Assembly: GCA_033060915.1 (NCBI GenBank)
Contig: CM065378.1
Location: 9,913,001 to 9,977,000 of the forward strand
Direction: 5' to 3'
DNA length: 64,000 nt
From: Euryodendron excelsum
Taxonomy: Eukaryota; Streptophyta; Magnoliopsida; Ericales; Pentaphylacaceae
The number at the start of each line of letters is the position of its first letter. The first letter of the stretch is position 1. The notes under the pieces were generated by a model that saw nothing but the letters and a program-made list of their open reading frames with translations, was not told where the DNA came from and searched no databases. The translations under genes were made by a program, and so were the position numbers. Positions 59,901 through 64,000 of the stretch are shown in pieces.

Positions 59901-60334
59901 TTCCTAACATCCGAAACAACCCTCCATTACAGGCTGCCCAAACGTTCTGGTAGTGGCTTTACGACGAAGTCATTTTTGCCAAAGCCGAAACTACGCTTGG
60001 ACCGTGGAGAGCAACCCCCCCCCCCCCTCTACTTCGATGAAATTCAATTTAGGCTCTATGAATTTTGAGTATTGATGATAAGAAGTTGTATATTAGCCCC
60101 TTAAAATTTCAAAATTCAAGAAGTCCCCCAACAAAATTAAAAAAAAATTTATATTGACTTATTCTTATCTTAGCCCAGCAATAAAATTACCTTAACCTTA
60201 TAAAATTTAAAAGAATTTTTATCTTAACACCTAAACAAAACTCAAAAATTTTCACCTTGGCCTTTCATGACCCCTCAACATAATTTCTAGTTGTATCTCT
60301 GATCTCCACCAAGTATCAAGTAAAGCCCAGTATG
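59901..60334. other. Spacer before LSMT relic, unit B/C
   Basis: Colinear with 25603-26018. The C run at about 60007-60020 is expanded relative to unit A. No feature. Confidence 0.5.
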
Positions 60335-60497
60335 GTACCTAAAGGTCTGGGACTAGCTGCTCAGAGAGACATATTTGGAAACGAGATCGTTTTGGATGTC
60401 CCAAAAGGTTGTGGATTAACCCATATACCATCTCAACCTCAAATATTGGGAGTGTTGCACTGTTTCTTTGCAGAGAAGAAGTCAAGGGATGACTCGA
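60335..60497 (+). pseudogene. LSMT-like relic, copy between B and C
   Basis: It begins VPKGLGLAAQRDIFGNEIVL and continues DVPKGCG, then leaves the family frame. It has the same internal deletion as 26019-26175, so that damage predates the unit duplication. It is tail-to-tail with PHO1-C, about 240 bp from its stop. Confidence 0.72.
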
Positions 60498-60735
60498 CTT
60501 CAAAAATGAAAATAAAATAATAAAATAAATAGCACAATGCTAGCTGCATTTACAATGAGTCAGATGAATGGAAAGAAAAAAAAACATGAGATTCTTCTGA
60601 AGCTTTCAAATTAATCCAATCTGCATCTTACTTCAACCTCTATTCTTTTCCAAGCTACTTATTCAGTTTCTTTCTTTTCCGTCTATTTTTCACTTTTATT
60701 CCCATATATTCTTTTTACAATATTGCTGTGAAACT

Positions 60736-62809
60736 TTACTCATCTTTGTTCTCATCTTCGTCGTAGTTGAAAGGCAGAGGCACCGACTTGAATGCCCGGT
60801 ACTTGCCTACATTATTCAGATGTTCATTCTCCAACCTGATCATCATCAAACATAATAATTCCTGTTAGGATGTGATTATTACAGAGAGTGAGAGAAAGTG
60901 AAATCTTGGCAAAATATCATGAAAAATACCTGAAGAAATTCCATATGCCACGCCGAATGATCTCTAGGAAAGCTACAAGTGCAATCGTGGTTTGTCTATG
61001 CAAGAATGGAAATTGGATATTCAACACTGTCTGCATCCAGGCCAATCTCAGCAAGACGTTCAAAACCTGCAATTACATGGAACTTTTGTTAGAAACTATT
61101 GGCCTTAATGGTGAATCATCTGATGATTTTAATTAATTGTTTCTTACCATGGCTGCAAAATAGACACTTTTGTGAGGGACGAGGAGCTTGTCTCTCAACC
61201 AACGGTTCTTAGAATTTTTTTGGAAGAGCCCCCAGTCCAAGACAATGTCCCAATAGGTGCTGAAGATCGCGGCATTCATGGAGGCAATCCAGGCTATAAT
61301 CTTCCAGCCATTCCCTTTCTTGGATCTCAAAGCTGTCCTCATAGTAACGGCTACTATTGTCAAGAAATATTTGAGTCCGTTGAGTCCTTGCATACCATCT
61401 CTCTCTTCGTACAGGCGCCGGAGGCACTGAAGGAGGCGAAACATGTACGGAATGGTGGCAACAATGAAATAGAAAGTGTTGTAGACATCGTATGATTGGC
61501 AATTATTTTTTCTGTGCTTGAAGTCTTCCCAACCATAGTAGCAAATGTAGAATTCGAGACTCCTAAATGCTTGCACCTGAAACAGCACCATAATCAAACA
61601 CTCTCAATAATTTCAGACAAAATAGGCAGGAGTAATTGAAACTAGGGTGTGCATGAGTCTTGTAGGGTCATGATCTTGATTGGTTTTAATTTTTTAGACC
61701 CCGAACCAAACCAATAATTATGTGTGTCGGGTCGGGTCGGCTGTATTCAGTACACAGTTTGACTTACTACCCTAAAAATTTAAAGAATAAACTCAATTTT
61801 GTATCTCAATTTCTCAAAAAAAAAAAAAAAATTCTACAAAAACAAATCAATAATATTTGAGTGCAATATGTAATGATTTAAAGAGCTAATAACAAAATTT
61901 TGAAAAATATATAGATTGGCTCTGGGGTTGGTTCTCCAGTCGAACTAGTCCTGAAGAATGCCAACCCAAGAACCAAACTAAACATCCAATAGATCCGAAA
62001 CAAACAAACCATAGAGTTTGAGTTGGTTCGGTTTTTTGTTTTTTTTGTGCACCTCATATTGAAGAAAAATTATTCAATACTCTAAGAATACCGCGTCATT
62101 CTTACTTCACCTCTCACATAGAGGTGCAGAATTCACCCCATGTTAGAGAAGGAGCACAGACATGTGGTGCTTCTCTCCCAATTGAAACAAAGCCTGATAT
62201 AAGCCATCTACTCACCTGGCTCGTCAGCTGATCCGCCAAGAAAAAATCAGGAAGTGTCACCTGCGGAGGAAAGAAAATCTCAAGATGAGTAAAACTGTTC
62301 AAACTCTTGAATCTTTTTCCTTATCAGGTAACTCCAACCAAGTTTTTACCTTGTAGAGAGGAGCACAAATACAGTGAAACACACATGTAAGAAAAAAGAA
62401 ACGATTTGATCGGTATATGATATTGAAGGGGCAGAACAATATGACAGTGAAGAGCTGCAAAAAAAAGAAAGAAGAGAATTTTCAGTTTTAAACAGAGTTT
62501 TAGAAGAGGGAAAAACAGAGAGAAGCTGGCTGAGTTAGATAGACAATTACCACTACAAGTCCCAGAGGAAGAAGTTCAGTAAGTGCTTTGTAATCTCGAG
62601 TTTTTGGGTCCATTTCCATGTCCAGGTTTGCAAGCACAGCAGCTGTTGCTAGCACTGCCATAGCAAAGCCGAGGAGGAGAACTTCTCTGTATCCCAGTTC
62701 AGTTCCTTCCTTGAAGCCAAATATAAATGGATAATTCACTCTGTAACGCCTCCAGAAGAATATATTTCCACCATACAGGAGTATGTGGAGTGCAATGAAT
62801 CCAAACAAG
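60736..62809 (-). CDS. PHO1-like phosphate exporter, copy C (exons 7-12; 5' end off window)
   Basis: Exons are 62551-62809, 62350-62454, 62216-62260, 61148-61576, 60930-61066 and 60736-60835. They code for residues equivalent to 435-792 of copy B: the membrane segments ([35 protein letters not shown]) and the whole EXS domain ([45 protein letters not shown]). It ends in TAA, where copy B has TGA. All six exons are open with good splice borders. Exons 10-12 differ from copy B at only about 1 percent of bases. Intron 6 contains a solo LTR; exons 1-6 lie off the right edge. Confidence 0.93.
61644..62054. repeat. hAT-like MITE in PHO1-C intron 9
   Basis: Homologous to 27330-27738. The right end here, GTGCACCTCA, is closer to a typical TGCACCCCTA-like terminus. 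Confidence 0.45.
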
Positions 62810-62851
62810 CTGCAAAGGTAATTTTAAATGACATGTCAAACAAGTAGTGCT

Positions 62852-63805
62852 TGAAAAACCTAGCCTTGTCTAAGGTTTGCTAATGAAGGAGTATTGATGC
62901 AATGCTAAGGTAGATGTGTCAATGACTAGAAGCAATTGCAAAGTATGCCAACGATAGATAAAAGAACTAACCAATTACGGAAACGACACGAGATTCTTTG
63001 TCGTGGAAACTCAAATAGGAAACAAAACCTCGTGTACCCTTTGCCGAACAAAGATCATGCACTAAACCCAATATCAATGGTTACAAGTTCACTTACAACC
63101 CAATCTCTAATTGACTCTTCGATCACTAGGTTGACTTGACTTGCTCGACTTCTCGATACACCATTGTCGTGCATGACCATCATACAAATCTCCTTAGTAC
63201 GGATTTAGCATCTTGGACTCTTTCAAAACTTCAGTTTTCTTCGAAGGAGTTGAAGAAGATTACTTACTAAGAGACAATCGTGAGCTCTCTAGTAGTTTCA
63301 AGGTGTGCTCCCAAATGAATTCTTAATGGCTGCTCACTTCCAAGGAAACCCTTGAATCCAAGCAAAGATTCAATAGATTCAATTAAAGATGTTTTTGGCC
63401 TTCTCAGTCTTATCTTCTAACCTACCCATAGCGTCATATTTATATGAGAGGCAACAAAGGGTTTTTAGGCATCCAAAAATGTCTCACCAAACTTGCGGCG
63501 ACGACCCTAGGGTTTAAATCTCGCACGTCTCACTTCCAGCAAGCTTTGGCGAGATCCGGCAAAGTTCACACCTCGCGCCCGCAAGATCCAACGAAGTTCT
63601 AGCGAAACCTTCAACAAATTTACACCCAATCTGTTTTTCCAGCAAAGTTTGGCGAGGTCCAGCGAAGTCTGGCGAAGGCTTAGAACATGAGCTCGAATGA
63701 ATAGACATTAAACACATTCGTAATGCTTGCCAATAGACACCCCAAACAACCCAAGTACAAGGAATAAAACACGTCACGAAATTTAGTCAATTATATGATG
63801 TTACA
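62852..63805 (-). mobile_element. Solo LTR in PHO1-C intron 6
   Basis: 954 bp, beginning TGAAAAACC and ending ATGTTACA. The flanks GTGCT (62847-62851) and GTGCA (63806-63810) form a 5-bp duplication with one change. PHO1-A and PHO1-B are uninterrupted here (about 980 and 28530). A TATA-like ATATAAATATG on the minus strand near 63440 suggests sense orientation to PHO1. Confidence 0.85.
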
Positions 63806-64000
63806 GTGCAAATTGCTAACATTTTCTTAAAAAATTAAACTCTAAGTTAGTTTTCAAGTGGTTAAGCTAAGAAGTATGGATATGATAGGACACGCAGAAT
63901 GGAAATTTCCGAACAATCAACACACGATTTGAAAGGGACATGGATACAAATAAAATATCCCTTATATATATATGCATGGAGGTAATAACAAATTTTAATT
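63806..64000 (-). other. PHO1-C intron 6, continued
   Basis: Colinear with 28540-28735. It ends within the intron before exon 6. Confidence 0.85.

Larger units (their letters stand above)
26019..60334. repeat. Tandem duplication unit B (complete)
   Basis: This is the only complete unit in the window. It holds the full PHO1-B gene, both LSMT relics' homologous positions, the GST pseudogene, the LINE and the long-inverted-repeat element. It is longer than the core because it absorbed a 10-kb gypsy element, a 2.7-kb deleted copia element, two solo LTRs and at least two MITEs. Removing these leaves roughly 20 kb, about the size of unit A without its own insertions. Confidence 0.9.
60335..64000. 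repeat. Tandem duplication unit C (right-truncated)
   Basis: This is the start of a third unit, colinear with 26019-28560. It contains the LSMT relic, PHO1 exons 12 to 7 and part of intron 6, and it is interrupted by a solo LTR. The array may continue beyond the right edge. Confidence 0.9.

Overview
The window is nuclear DNA of a flowering plant, probably a eudicot. It carries AT-rich introns, a PHO1-family phosphate exporter gene, plant-type Ty1/copia and Ty3/gypsy retrotransposons, LINE remnants, many MITEs and a scrap of plastid 23S rRNA. I cannot name the species.

The window is built from three tandem copies of one segment of roughly 20 kb, once later insertions are subtracted. Unit A (about 1-26018) is cut by the left edge. 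Unit B (about 26019-60334) is complete. Unit C (about 60335-64000) is cut by the right edge. Each unit reads left to right as follows: a short LSMT-like SET-methyltransferase relic (+); a 12-exon PHO1-like gene (-); AT-rich intergenic DNA with MITEs; a second LSMT-like relic (+); a broken tau-class glutathione S-transferase (-); a 5'-truncated LINE (-); a long-inverted-repeat element; and an old LTR-like block. PHO1-B is complete: my splice model gives 2379 nt, 792 residues plus stop, with all phases consistent. PHO1-A shows exons 1-9 and PHO1-C exons 7-12.

Insertions specific to one unit, each tested against an empty site in another unit, show what happened after the duplication. Unit A gained a plastid fragment (7833-8072), a MITE in the GST pseudogene, a full copia element (14584-20572, TSD TTAAA) and a solo LTR (22289-23364). 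Unit B gained a solo LTR in PHO1 intron 5 (28956-29834), a MITE in the PHO1 promoter (32332-32610), a 10-kb Tat-like gypsy element (34317-44372, TSD TTTAC), a deleted copia element in the GST (48538-51221), a MITE (53592-53754) and a solo LTR (55811-56415). Unit C gained a solo LTR in PHO1 intron 6 (62852-63805).

The PHO1 copies are the only host genes that look functional. The GST and LSMT copies are relics; the GST carries a frameshift shared by both units, so it was already dead when the segment duplicated. The most unusual self-contained system is the gypsy element. It has two RNase H domains, an antisense multi-exon ORF with its own TATA box, and, between the two convergent coding blocks, a 59-bp tandem array in which each monomer carries a hairpin.
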